This document shows, piece after piece, positions 38,450 through 46,138 of a stretch of DNA of 64,000 nt (within the stretch, counting starts at the first letter, position 1; each line of letters starts with the position of its first letter). The notes beneath the pieces are model-generated. The model made no database searches. It saw only the letters and a program-made list of their open reading frames with translations, and was not told the DNA's origin. Made by a program: the position numbers and the translations under genes. The DNA is from Longitalea arenae (GTDB taxonomy: Bacteria; Bacteroidota; Bacteroidia; Chitinophagales; Chitinophagaceae), in contig NZ_JAFFJX010000006.1 in assembly GCF_016924755.1 (NCBI RefSeq), positions 1-64,000 of the forward strand, given 5' to 3'.

Positions 38450-38857
38450 TCTGACTTATAGCTAAAAAATACGTGCCACCAGTTGCACGTTTAGGCGGCA
38501 ACAGGCCCACACACATATTGAGGAATATTGTCGGCACCGTTCACCACAATAAAAAAAATGGGGTTTATTTTTTTAAATCAGTGCATAATAAATAGCTTTA
38601 TTGCAGAACGGTACCCTGTCTCCAGCTCACCGCTTATTTATACACTTCTGCAACAGGTGTGTTCTGTTAATTAATTACAGTTTAAATATCGATGTCAGGC
38701 ACCGATAATTTTCATGTATAACGTGAAGTAATAAGCGTTTTTGTTCCCGCACCGCATAAACCGTCGATCAGTGTTTACAACAATAAAGCAATCAATACAG
38801 TGAGCATTAAAATTGCAGTATATGGTTCACATTTTCTAACGATTAAACACTTTAATT
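38450..38857. other. AT-rich spacer before the KGG protein
   Basis: No gene or clear RNA is seen. TAAAATTG at 38808-38815 is a 7/8 match to the TAnnTTTG promoter word, 42 bases before the KGG protein start; no good -33 element is visible. Confidence 0.4.
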
Positions 38858-40006
38858 ATGACTAGAAGAGATCGCCAGGGCAGCCAGGGTTCCGGCCGCC
38901 AAAACGAAAGAAACCGTGGCCGTTACGGTTCACAGGGGCGTAATGAAGGCTATGGACAGCAAGGTGGTTATGGGGGAATGCAGGGTGGTTATGGACAGGA
39001 GGAGTATGGACAACAGAGAGGCTATGGTGGCATGCAGGGTGGCTATGGTCAGCAGGGTGGTAACAGAGGACAACAGGGAGGTTTCGGTGGATCAGGTGGA
39101 TATGGACGGGGTGGATATAGAGAACAGCAAGGTGGTTCCGGTGGATACGGACAACAAGGATATGGCAATCAGGGCGGCTATGGCCAGCAAGGCGGCTGGG
39201 GCGGACATCAGGGTGGTTATGGACAGCAAGGCGGCTATGGCCAGCAAGGCGGCTGGGGTGGTCAGCAGGGTGGCTGGGGAGAACAGCAAGGTGGTTATGG
39301 CAGCATGCAGGGCGGCTTCGGCGGGTATGGCCAGCAAAGTGGCTATGGCCGGCAGGGCGGCATGGGCATGGGCCAGGGATATGAAGGCGGATACGATGAG
39401 GATTATGATGAAGATGAAAACCAGTCACGTATGCAGGGCCGCTACAGGGGTCAGGAAGAAGAATATGATGAAGATTATGACGATGATGACGATTATGGCA
39501 TGCAGGGCCAGTATGGTGGCGGAGAAGAGGAAGATGATGAATGGTATATCGAAGAAGATGAAGAAGACGAAGATGAATACGGCGGTGGCCAGCAGCACCA
39601 GATGCAGGGCCGTTCGCGCCAGGGATTCGGCAGCCAGCAGGGCCGTATGGGCGGCATGCGTGGCCAGCAGGGAGAAGAGTATGATTATGATGAGGAAGAA
39701 GGTGGCAGATCTTCCTTCGGCGGCCGCTCATCACAGCAGGGTCAGCAGGGACGTGGTAACCGTTCTTCATCATCATCCGGCCGTTCCGGCAGCAGTGGCA
39801 CTTCCCGCCGTGGATTTGCCAGCATGCCAAAAGACGAAGTACGCCGCATAGCCCGTATGGGCGGAGAAGCCCGCAATCAGGGCAGTTCTTCCGGCAACAG
39901 AAGCCGCTCCGGCTCCAGCAGCAACCGCTCAAAACAAAGCGGATCCAGCGGCCGTAAAAGCCGCTCAGGTTCCAGCAGCAACCGCAGCAGAAGCAGTTCC
40001 AGGTAA
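38858..40006 (+). CDS. long prion-like Gly/Gln-rich protein with a KGG stress motif (YciG-related)
   Basis: The protein has 382 residues of low complexity in four zones. Residues ~30-175 are repeats of GYGQQGG, MQGGYG and GGWGGQQ. Residues ~178-241 are highly acidic (DEDYDEDE, EEEDDEWYIEEDEEDEDE). Residues 319-338 hold a single KGG-type motif (GFASMPKDEVRRIARMGGEA), related to YciG/GsiB stress repeats. The tail 341-382 is Arg/Ser-rich (SRSGSSSNRS). Classical YciG is about 60 residues, so this is a greatly extended form. The DUF892 gene ~100 bases downstream repeats the E. coli yciG-yciF arrangement. Composition resembles eukaryotic phase-separating proteins; that behaviour is inference. Confidence 0.85.
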   Translation: MTRRDRQGSQGSGRQNERNRGRYGSQGRNEGYGQQGGYGGMQGGYGQEEYGQQRGYGGMQGGYGQQGGNRGQQGGFGGSGGYGRGGYREQQGGSGGYGQQGYGNQGGYGQQGGWGGHQGGYGQQGGYGQQGGWGGQQGGWGEQQGGYGSMQGGFGGYGQQSGYGRQGGMGMGQGYEGGYDEDYDEDENQSRMQGRYRGQEEEYDEDYDDDDDYGMQGQYGGGEEEDDEWYIEEDEEDEDEYGGGQQHQMQGRSRQGFGSQQGRMGGMRGQQGEEYDYDEEEGGRSSFGGRSSQQGQQGRGNRSSSSSGRSGSSGTSRRGFASMPKDEVRRIARMGGEARNQGSSSGNRSRSGSSSNRSKQSGSSGRKSRSGSSSNRSRSSSR

Positions 40007-40040
40007 TACCTGGTGTGTATAAGAACCGGTTTATAATTCA

Positions 40041-40066
40041 GGATAGAGCGAAACGCTCTATCCTTT
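40041..40066 (+). terminator. hairpin after the KGG gene, possible weak terminator
   Basis: A perfect 10-bp stem GGATAGAGCG / CGCTCTATCC with loop AAA is followed only by TTTCC. It may attenuate transcription into the DUF892 gene or protect the upstream mRNA end. Confidence 0.5.
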
Positions 40067-40104
40067 CCATTCACTAATTTATAAACACGATAAAACTTTT
40101 TAAT

Positions 40105-40734
40105 ATGGCCACGGCTACAGAAACAGGCAAACATAAAAACGGGCACTTGCCCGAAACAACTGAAAGCAAGAAAAAAGGCGGGATGCAGCAAGGGGCCGAT
40201 GAATCACCATCTTACCTGCAAAGATTTTTTATCGACCAGGTAAAAGATATGTATTATGCCGAGCAGGAACTATTGAAGGCAATGCCTGAAATAAAAAATG
40301 CCGCCACTACCGAAGAACTGGAAGATGCCATAGAAGATCATATGCGACAAACACAAAGGCATGTGAAACGGCTTGAAAAGATCTTCCACATGATCGGACA
40401 AAAACCGGAGGGGAAAAGATGTGAAGCCATGGATGGCCTCATCAAAGAGTGTAAAACCATTATCCGCGAAACCGAAGAAAATACCATGACCCGCGATGCC
40501 GCATTGATCATCGCCGCCCAGAAAATAGAGCACTATGAGATCGCTTCCTATGGCGGACTGGTAGCGCTGGCATTGACCATGGGAATGGAAAGAGCTGCAG
40601 ACATTCTGGATAAAACACTCGCAGAAGAAGAAATGAACGATCAGTTGTTAACAGATATAGCCGAAACCTATATCAATGTAGAAGCAGAGCACGAAGGTGC
40701 TTACAACTGGGATAAAAAAATATGGGTAGTTTAG
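40105..40734 (+). CDS. DUF892 ferritin-like protein (YciF/YciE family)
   Basis: The protein has 209 residues. A ~35-residue polar N-terminus precedes a four-helix bundle with FIDQVKDMYYAEQELLKAMP, HMRQTQRHVKRLEKIFHMIG, AQKIEHYEIASYGGL and LAEEEMNDQLLTDIAE. The Glu/His residues in these helices match the di-iron site of the family. YciF-type proteins are stress-induced and co-encoded with KGG proteins in enterobacteria, the same arrangement seen here. The biochemical activity is not established. Confidence 0.9.
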   Translation: MATATETGKHKNGHLPETTESKKKGGMQQGADESPSYLQRFFIDQVKDMYYAEQELLKAMPEIKNAATTEELEDAIEDHMRQTQRHVKRLEKIFHMIGQKPEGKRCEAMDGLIKECKTIIRETEENTMTRDAALIIAAQKIEHYEIASYGGLVALALTMGMERAADILDKTLAEEEMNDQLLTDIAETYINVEAEHEGAYNWDKKIWVV

Positions 40735-40754
40735 TATAGCCCTGAAATTGCAGT

Positions 40755-40800
40755 AAAGATCAACCCTTCCACCCAACAGTGGAAGGGCTGATCTTTTTTA
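40755..40800 (+). terminator. intrinsic terminator of the DUF892 gene
   Basis: Outer arm AAAGATCA/TGATCTTT and inner arm CCCTTCCAC/GTGGAAGGG with loop CCAACA are followed by TTTTTTA. It touches the stop codon of the convergent kinase gene. Confidence 0.9.
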
Positions 40801-41955
40801 TTCAGTGGGTAAATAACACTCGAAGGTAGCGCCGCCATCGGCATGCGGTATTGCCTGGATAAATCCATCGTGGGCTTCAACGATCTTCTTGGCAATTGCC
40901 AGGCCCATGCCCGAACCATGGTACAGCGTTTTCGGATGCAGCTTTTCAAACATGATGAAAATGCGGCTGGCATATTGCGGCTCGAAGCCAATACCGTTAT
41001 CGGTGAATGTCAGCAACAGCATTTTTTTATCGGCTCTTTTAAAGCCGGCGGGTAATTCATCGTCCTGCACCAGGCGGCAGCTGATGTTCACCTGCGGCAG
41101 GTTACCGGGCGCCTGAAACTTCAGGCTGTTATCGATCAGGTTATAAAAAAGCGTTTGCAGCATGTCTCTGTAGCCCCGGATCACCGGCAGTTCACCTGCA
41201 GTGACCACTGCCTGCTTTTCCGTTATTTTGTTTTGCAGTTTGAGCTGCACATGCCTGAACACCTCATTAAGATCAATGGTAGTACGCTCCTGGTTAAAGC
41301 TATTGATCTGGCTGAGGGCGCTGATATCATCCAACAGCAAATTCATGCGGTTCAGCGAAGCCTGGATCCGGCGGATATTCGCCTTTCCGCCATTCGACAG
41401 CGAATTGCCTTCCGATTTCATCAGCAATTCAAAAGCGGTATATACATGCCGCAACGGTTCTTTTATTTCATTAGACGTTATATACGTAAAGGTCGCCATC
41501 TCGGTAGAAGCGGTTTCCAACTGCCGGTATTTGTGTTCAAGCGCATCATTCAATTCCTGCAATTTCTTCTCAGCCTTTTCGCGGTGCGCCACATCGTGCA
41601 TAATATTCATCACCCCTTTAACATGACCCTCGTCATCTTTTAAGGGAATGAAATGATTCTCATAATTCTGCCGGTTTAATAACCCTTGCCGGGCAGGTAG
41701 AAATGTTTTCTTGCCACGCATGGCAAATTCAATGGCATCCATTAAATCCCTGTCTTCCTGCAATTGCGGGAACACTTCCAGAAAACGTTTGCCAACAATT
41801 TCGTTTTTCTCAAGACCGGTTACCTGCGCGGCCGTTTTGTTCCAGGCGATAATACGCCATTCATCATCAATAGCCATCACCCGGTCAATGCTGGAGTCAT
41901 TGAGCATTTCATATAGGTTGGCAAGAGCATGTGGTTTTTGTGCATCTCTTTGCAT
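40798..41955 (-). CDS. PAS-domain histidine-kinase-like protein lacking the phosphoacceptor histidine
   Basis: The protein has 385 residues from the ATG at 41955; no membrane span, so cytoplasmic. A PAS domain (about 16-125: MAIDDEWRIIAWNKTAAQVTG) is followed by a coiled linker, a HisKA-like helix (FTYITSNEIKEPLRH, ~155-170) and an intact ATPase domain: N box NLIDNSLKF, G1 DNGIGFEP, G2 GSGMGLAIAKKIVEA. In related kinases the HisKA motif reads SHDLKEPLR; here the His is Asn162 (codon AAT, plus 41470-41472). His170 follows EPLR and might substitute. It is either a signalling pseudokinase or phosphorylates in another way. Confidence 0.9.
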   Translation of the reverse strand: MQRDAQKPHALANLYEMLNDSSIDRVMAIDDEWRIIAWNKTAAQVTGLEKNEIVGKRFLEVFPQLQEDRDLMDAIEFAMRGKKTFLPARQGLLNRQNYENHFIPLKDDEGHVKGVMNIMHDVAHREKAEKKLQELNDALEHKYRQLETASTEMATFTYITSNEIKEPLRHVYTAFELLMKSEGNSLSNGGKANIRRIQASLNRMNLLLDDISALSQINSFNQERTTIDLNEVFRHVQLKLQNKITEKQAVVTAGELPVIRGYRDMLQTLFYNLIDNSLKFQAPGNLPQVNISCRLVQDDELPAGFKRADKKMLLLTFTDNGIGFEPQYASRIFIMFEKLHPKTLYHGSGMGLAIAKKIVEAHDGFIQAIPHADGGATFECYLPTE

Positions 41956-42056
41956 GGAAAGGTATTTAGGTAATGTATGTATCGAGAACCTGTAAAAAAC
42001 ACTGTATAGAAGCACTGTTATGATACAGTATATAAGAGCTAAGGGAGTACAGGCAA

Positions 42057-42064
42057 CAAATATA
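42057..42064 (-). promoter_or_regulatory. candidate -7 element for the PAS kinase gene
   Basis: TATATTTG on the minus strand matches TAnnTTTG exactly, about 100 bases before the ATG. No good -33 element is seen. An ACTGTAT/ATACAGT inverted repeat (42001-42029) lies in the leader and could be an operator. Confidence 0.35.
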
Positions 42065-42127
42065 GATTATTCAAATCATTTTCAGCATGATGAAAATGAT
42101 ATAATCAAATTAAAATGAGGTATGTCA

Positions 42128-42164
42128 TTTGTTGACTATAGGGTTTATGTACTCATCAAATTTG
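42128..42164 (+). promoter_or_regulatory. candidate promoter deciding the pyrophosphatase start
   Basis: CAAATTTG (42157-42164) is a 7/8 match to TAnnTTTG, with TTTGTTG (42128-42134) as -33 element about 22 bases upstream. It lies 5 bases before ATG 42170 and inside the longer reading frame, favouring the downstream start. Confidence 0.5.
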
Positions 42165-42169
42165 CTGCC

Positions 42170-42637
42170 ATGGATATCATCGTTGAAACACCTAAAGGAA
42201 GCGCTCAAAAATACTCTTATGACAAAGACCTGAAATTATTCCGCTTTCAAAAAGTGCTTGCCGCCGGATTGGTATTCCCTTTCGATTTTGGTTTTATTCC
42301 CGGCACCAGGGGAGAAGATGGCGATCCCCTGGATGTGATGGTGATCTCGGAATACCAGGGCTGGCCGGGTTGTGTAATGGATGTACGCATTATTGGTTGC
42401 CTGCCCGCCACCGAGACATATGCCCGGAAAACGATCCGTAATGACCGCTATATTGCGATTCTCGAACAAAGTGCTGCGTACGACCGCGTAGTGACCTTGG
42501 AAGACCTGCCTTCGACATTGATCGACAGCATCAGGCTGTTCTTTTCTACCTATCTGCAGGCAGAAGGAAAAACCATTCGCTGGGAAACTGAGTTGAATGC
42601 ATTGAAGGCGATGGAGCAGATAAAAACCAGTTTATAG
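42170..42637 (+). CDS. ppa: inorganic pyrophosphatase (family I)
   Basis: The protein has 155 residues from ATG 42170, whose opening (MDIIVETPKGSAQKYSYD) matches the compact family start; an in-frame ATG at 42122 would add 16 unrelated, AT-rich-coded residues. Family motifs: VFPFDFGFIPGT, the metal-binding GEDGDPLDVMV, PGCVMDVRIIGCL and RNDRYIAI. The enzyme hydrolyses pyrophosphate in the cytoplasm to drive biosynthesis. It is convergent with the flavin monooxygenase gene; the short-period repeat region begins inside its stop codon. Confidence 0.88.
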   Translation: MDIIVETPKGSAQKYSYDKDLKLFRFQKVLAAGLVFPFDFGFIPGTRGEDGDPLDVMVISEYQGWPGCVMDVRIIGCLPATETYARKTIRNDRYIAILEQSAAYDRVVTLEDLPSTLIDSIRLFFSTYLQAEGKTIRWETELNALKAMEQIKTSL

Positions 42638-42792
42638 TTCACAGTTCAAAGTTCTATAGTTCATCACAGTTATTGAGTTATTCAGTTATTGAGTTATTCA
42701 TTGTTCAGTTGTCGAGGCAGCTATTGATCGCGAGGTTAAAACGATAAACCATAAACTACAAACCATAAACCATAAACCACAAACTACAAACT
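42636..42792. repeat. intergenic short-period arrays (7- and 8-bp words)
   Basis: Starting within the TAG stop of the pyrophosphatase gene: AGTTC-led words of 7-8 bp (42636-42665), four copies of AGTTATTS (42668-42699), a spacer with a few further words, then seven perfect-length heptamers AYAAACY (42744-42792) ending in the stop codon of the convergent monooxygenase gene. Nothing else occupies this intergenic region. Confidence 0.9.
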
Positions 42793-43825
42793 AAGATGCT
42801 AATGCTTTCCTAACCGCCGGCGCTACCTTCGTTCCGAATAGTTCTATCGCTTTCATCACGTTCGCGTGCGGCATGGTGCCAACGCTGATGTGTAACAGAA
42901 AACGGGTTAAGCCCAGTATTTCCTGTTCATACAATATTTTCTCGGTCACTTCCTGGGCGCTGCCTACCAGCAGGGCGCCCCTTTTGCTGCGCATGGCCTC
43001 AAACTGCTGCCGCGTCATGGGCTGCCAGCCGCGTTCTTTGCCCAGCTGGGTCATTACGTGATTATACGAAGGATAAAATTCGTCGGCCGCCTGCTGTGAA
43101 GTTTCGGCTATATAACCATGTGAATGTACCGCCAGCTGCAGTTTTTGCTCATCATGCCCCGCTTTTTTATACGTATTGCGGTACAATTGCGCCAGGGGCA
43201 CAAAATTTTCGGGACTGCCGCCAATGATGGCCATCGCCAGGGGCAGGCCATAGGATGCAGCCCGCACAACCGATTGCGGCGTTCCACCAACGGCAACCCA
43301 TATGGGCAGTTCGGGATGATAGGGCCTTGGGTAAATGCCCAGGTTATCGATAGCCGGCCGGTGTTTGCCGGTCCAGGTTATTTTTTCGCTTTTATTCAGT
43401 TTTACCAGCAGGTCGAGCTTTTCGGCAAAGAGCTCGTCATAATCATTCAGATCATAGCCGAACAGGGGAAATGATTCAATAAAAGAACCACGGCCGGCCA
43501 TCACCTCGGCCCGCCCATCGCTCAACAGGTCAACAGTGGCAAAGTCCTGGAACACCCGTACGGGGTCATCGGAACTCAATACTGTTACCGCGCTGGAGAG
43601 TTTGATGTTCTTTGTTCTGGCAGCTGCAGCGGCGAGAATAACAGCCGGGGAGGAAGCGATAAAATCGGGCCGGTGATGTTCACCAACCGCAAAAACATCC
43701 AGCCCTACCTGGTCCATTAATTCAACTTCTTCCATCAGATCACGCATGCGCTGATGCTGCGAGATGGTGGCCCCCGTTGCCGGATCGGGCGTTAATTCAA
43801 CGAATGTGCTTATTCCTATTTCCAT
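42791..43825 (-). CDS. LLM-class (luciferase-like) flavin-dependent oxidoreductase
   Basis: The protein has 344 residues. It has the TIM-barrel monooxygenase features: [15 protein letters not shown] start, [60 protein letters not shown], and [20 protein letters not shown]. This subgroup uses reduced flavin and oxygen; substrate cannot be predicted. The gene is monocistronic and its stop codon lies inside a heptamer array. Confidence 0.9.
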   Translation of the reverse strand: MEIGISTFVELTPDPATGATISQHQRMRDLMEEVELMDQVGLDVFAVGEHHRPDFIASSPAVILAAAAARTKNIKLSSAVTVLSSDDPVRVFQDFATVDLLSDGRAEVMAGRGSFIESFPLFGYDLNDYDELFAEKLDLLVKLNKSEKITWTGKHRPAIDNLGIYPRPYHPELPIWVAVGGTPQSVVRAASYGLPLAMAIIGGSPENFVPLAQLYRNTYKKAGHDEQKLQLAVHSHGYIAETSQQAADEFYPSYNHVMTQLGKERGWQPMTRQQFEAMRSKRGALLVGSAQEVTEKILYEQEILGLTRFLLHISVGTMPHANVMKAIELFGTKVAPAVRKALAS

Positions 43826-43980
43826 AAATTGTCAATGTGCTGATCCCGCAAAGCGGGACAAGTTGTGCTGATTTGCTAATGTGCTAATTAATACAGTTGT
43901 AATTAATTGCATTGAATAGTCGTGAATGGTCAATGGTGAATGGTCAATACTGAACAACGATTCCATCATTGCACCTCTAA
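43826..43980. repeat. octamer words and small palindrome upstream of the monooxygenase gene
   Basis: Contains TGTGCTGA, TTTGCTAA and TGTGCTAA words (about 43836-43893) around a perfect hairpin TCCCGC-AAA-GCGGGA (43844-43858), then loosely repeated GAATGGTCAAT words (43921-43950). The same octamers recur at 63204-63340. Confidence 0.7.
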
Positions 43981-44106
43981 CCGGCAACCGGTAACCGGCA
44001 ACTGGTAACCGGCAACCGGCAACTGGTAACCGGTAACCGGCAACTGGTAACTGGCAACCGGCAACTGGTAACCGGTAACCGGCAACTGGTAACTGGCAAC
44101 CGGCAA
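43981..44106 (+). repeat. 18 copies of heptamer CYGGYAA
   Basis: Eighteen uninterrupted 7-bp units, each CCGGCAA, CCGGTAA, CTGGTAA or CTGGCAA, with variation confined to two C/T positions. It sits between the divergent monooxygenase and fucosidase genes, 90 bases before the fucosidase ATG. A degenerate array of the same heptamer is at 60064-60208. Confidence 0.95.
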
Positions 44107-44196
44107 CTCCTGAATAACCAAATGTATGTCAAAAAAGTTCATATCAGGTTTACTATACTGTAGGGAAGTGACAGTAAAACAACTTATTTTCACCGC

Positions 44197-45549
44197 ATGA
44201 AACACATTGCTTTTGTCATCATCAACCTCTTCATTACCATCAACTGCCTGTGGGCGCAATCCGCCGTCACCGATACGGGCCACTACACACCAACCGCACA
44301 AAATCTACAGGCCCGGCAACAGTTCCAGTCCGATAAATACGGCATGTTCATCCATTGGGGCTTGTCGAGTTTGCTGGCCGATGGAGAATGGGTCATGAAT
44401 AACCGGAACATTAAAGTAGTAGACTACAGCCGTCTGCTGAAGGCATTCAGCCCCGTTGAATTCGATGCGGCGCAATGGGTGGCCACCGCCAAAAACGCCG
44501 GGATGAAATACATTGTTTTCATTACCCGCCACCACGATGGCTTTTCCAACTGGGATACCAGGTATTCAGACTGGAAAATAACCAATACACCCTACGGAAA
44601 AGACGTGCTCAAAATGCTGTCGGAAGAATGCCGTAAACAGGGTATGAAGCTGGGTTTGTATTATTCCCTGCTCGACTGGTACCGCGATGATTATCCCTGG
44701 GAAACCGGCCGTACGGGAAAAGGCACAGGCAGAACCGCCAAAAGCAATTATGCTTCTTACCTGCAGTTCATGAAAGACCAGCTTACCGAATTGCTTACCA
44801 ATTACGGCGATATCATGTGCATCTGGTTCGACGGGCATTGGGATCAAACCAATCCCGAAGGCAATACGGACCGCTCTTCGCGAATCGACTGGAAATACGA
44901 CGAGATCTATTCACTCATCCATAAATTACAACCACAGTGTATGATCGGCAATAACCACCATTTATCGCCGATCAGCGGGGAAGACTTCCAGATGTTTGAG
45001 CGCGACCTGCCCGGTGAGAACAAATCCGGACTAAGTTTTCAAAAACCTTCCGATGCCATGCCACTGGAGACCTGCGAAACCATCAACGGGGCCTGGGGCT
45101 ATAATATTACCGACCGGAATTACAAATCAGTGAAGCAGGTAGTGCAGTTGCTGGTGGGCGCCGCTGGCCGAGATGCCAATCTCCTGCTGAACGTAGGGCC
45201 CATGCCAACGGGATTGATCCAATCAGAGTTTGTTGATACGCTGGCCGGGGCAGGGAAGTGGCTGCAACAATATGGCGAGAGTATTTATGGTACCCGTGGC
45301 GGGCCACTGGCGCCCCAAGCCTGGGGCGTAAGTACCCGGAAAGGAAGACAGCTCTTTTTGCATGTATTCAAAGCGCCGGAAGGCAATACCATCTTACTGC
45401 CGGATGCAAAATTGAAAATAAAGCAGGTGAAAGTGCTGGGCACAAATACCCCGGTAAAATTCACCAAACAAAAGAACGGTATTACCATCTCAACGGAAGG
45501 TATTACGCTTAATGACATTGACACCATTATTGTGATTGAGCAGGGTTAG
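44197..45549 (+). CDS. alpha-L-fucosidase, GH29
   Basis: The protein has 450 residues with a signal peptide ending near LWAQ, so it is periplasmic or secreted. GH29 features: FGMF-like segment KYGMFIHWGLSSL, VFITRHHDGFSNWDTRYSDW, LGLYYSLLDWYR, the catalytic-nucleophile segment IMCIWFDGHW (D212), and ETCETINGAWGYN and LLLNVGPMPTG near the C-terminal end of the barrel. A small beta-sandwich follows. It removes terminal alpha-L-fucose from glycans. It is monocistronic, with a terminator 100 bases downstream. Confidence 0.93.
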   Translation: MKHIAFVIINLFITINCLWAQSAVTDTGHYTPTAQNLQARQQFQSDKYGMFIHWGLSSLLADGEWVMNNRNIKVVDYSRLLKAFSPVEFDAAQWVATAKNAGMKYIVFITRHHDGFSNWDTRYSDWKITNTPYGKDVLKMLSEECRKQGMKLGLYYSLLDWYRDDYPWETGRTGKGTGRTAKSNYASYLQFMKDQLTELLTNYGDIMCIWFDGHWDQTNPEGNTDRSSRIDWKYDEIYSLIHKLQPQCMIGNNHHLSPISGEDFQMFERDLPGENKSGLSFQKPSDAMPLETCETINGAWGYNITDRNYKSVKQVVQLLVGAAGRDANLLLNVGPMPTGLIQSEFVDTLAGAGKWLQQYGESIYGTRGGPLAPQAWGVSTRKGRQLFLHVFKAPEGNTILLPDAKLKIKQVKVLGTNTPVKFTKQKNGITISTEGITLNDIDTIIVIEQG

Positions 45550-45650
45550 GAAAGCAGTAGCGTAGCAGCCACTCGTGAGCTTATTATAATCTTTGATCTG
45601 GGCAAGGGCATGACAGTAGAAGAGTGAGGCACGTCATCATTTGATTGAAG

Positions 45651-45675
45651 GACCACCGCAAGGTGGTCTTTTTTG
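45651..45675 (+). terminator. intrinsic terminator of the fucosidase gene
   Basis: Stem GACCACC / GGTGGTC with loop GCAA is followed by TTTTTTTG. Confidence 0.92.
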
Positions 45676-45727
45676 TTTGGCGCTTGAAAGGGTGTCTGCT
45701 CAAAATTTTGCGAGGTGAGTATTGTAA

Positions 45728-46135
45728 ATGCCGGCCTTAGCTATTGAGCGTTCAGCGTTTGCAGGGAGCATTGAGCGTTTTGCGTTCCGCGGTGTACGTT
45801 CACGGTGCGCGTCTCCGTTAAGCGTTTCGTTTTTGCCATTTGTTAAGCGTAGCCCGTTCTGCCTTAAGCGTTTTGTTCTTGCCTTTTGCATATTGCCTTT
45901 TGCCTATTGCCTGTTTGCCTATTGCCTTTTTGCCTATTGCCTATTGCCTTTTGCCTTTTGCTTTTTGCCTGTTTGCCTTTTTGCCCATTGCCCATTGCCT
46001 ATTGCCATTGCCTGTTGCCTATTGCCTATTGCCTGTTTGCCTTTTTGCCCATTGCCCATTGCCCATTGCCTATTGCCATTGCCTGTTGCCTATTGCTTAT
46101 TGCCTGTTTGCCTTTTTGCCTATTGCCTTTTGCCT
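45728..46135 (-). repeat. long degenerate heptamer array abutting the 3' end of the unknown gene
   Basis: From 45728 to about 45880, words of the type TTNNGCG/AAGCGTT recur. From about 45886 to 46135, 7-8-bp words read on the minus strand as NRGGCAA (AAGGCAA, TAGGCAA, CAGGCAA, TGGGCAA). Longer units are repeated in tandem: blocks starting at 45967, 46031 and 46102 are 64 and 71 bp apart, differing by one 7-bp word. The array ends 3 bases from the stop codon at 46139. Confidence 0.92.
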
Positions 46136-46138
46136 TCG

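Noticed and set aside
38916-39851. 311-residue +1 frame within the KGG gene
   Set aside because: Met/Ala/Val-rich shadow of the same codon repeats; overlaps the real frame fully.
38862-39932. 356-residue His/Pro-rich frame antisense to the KGG gene
   Set aside because: Open only because the sense strand is built from simple Gly/Gln codon repeats; no start signals or domain.
43981-44106. CRISPR array
   Set aside because: Units are 7 bp with no spacers, and no cas genes are present.
43966-44301. 111-residue minus-strand frame through the CYGGYAA array
   Set aside because: Its YQLPVAS/TGYQLPV repeats are just heptamers read in three frames; no plausible gene.
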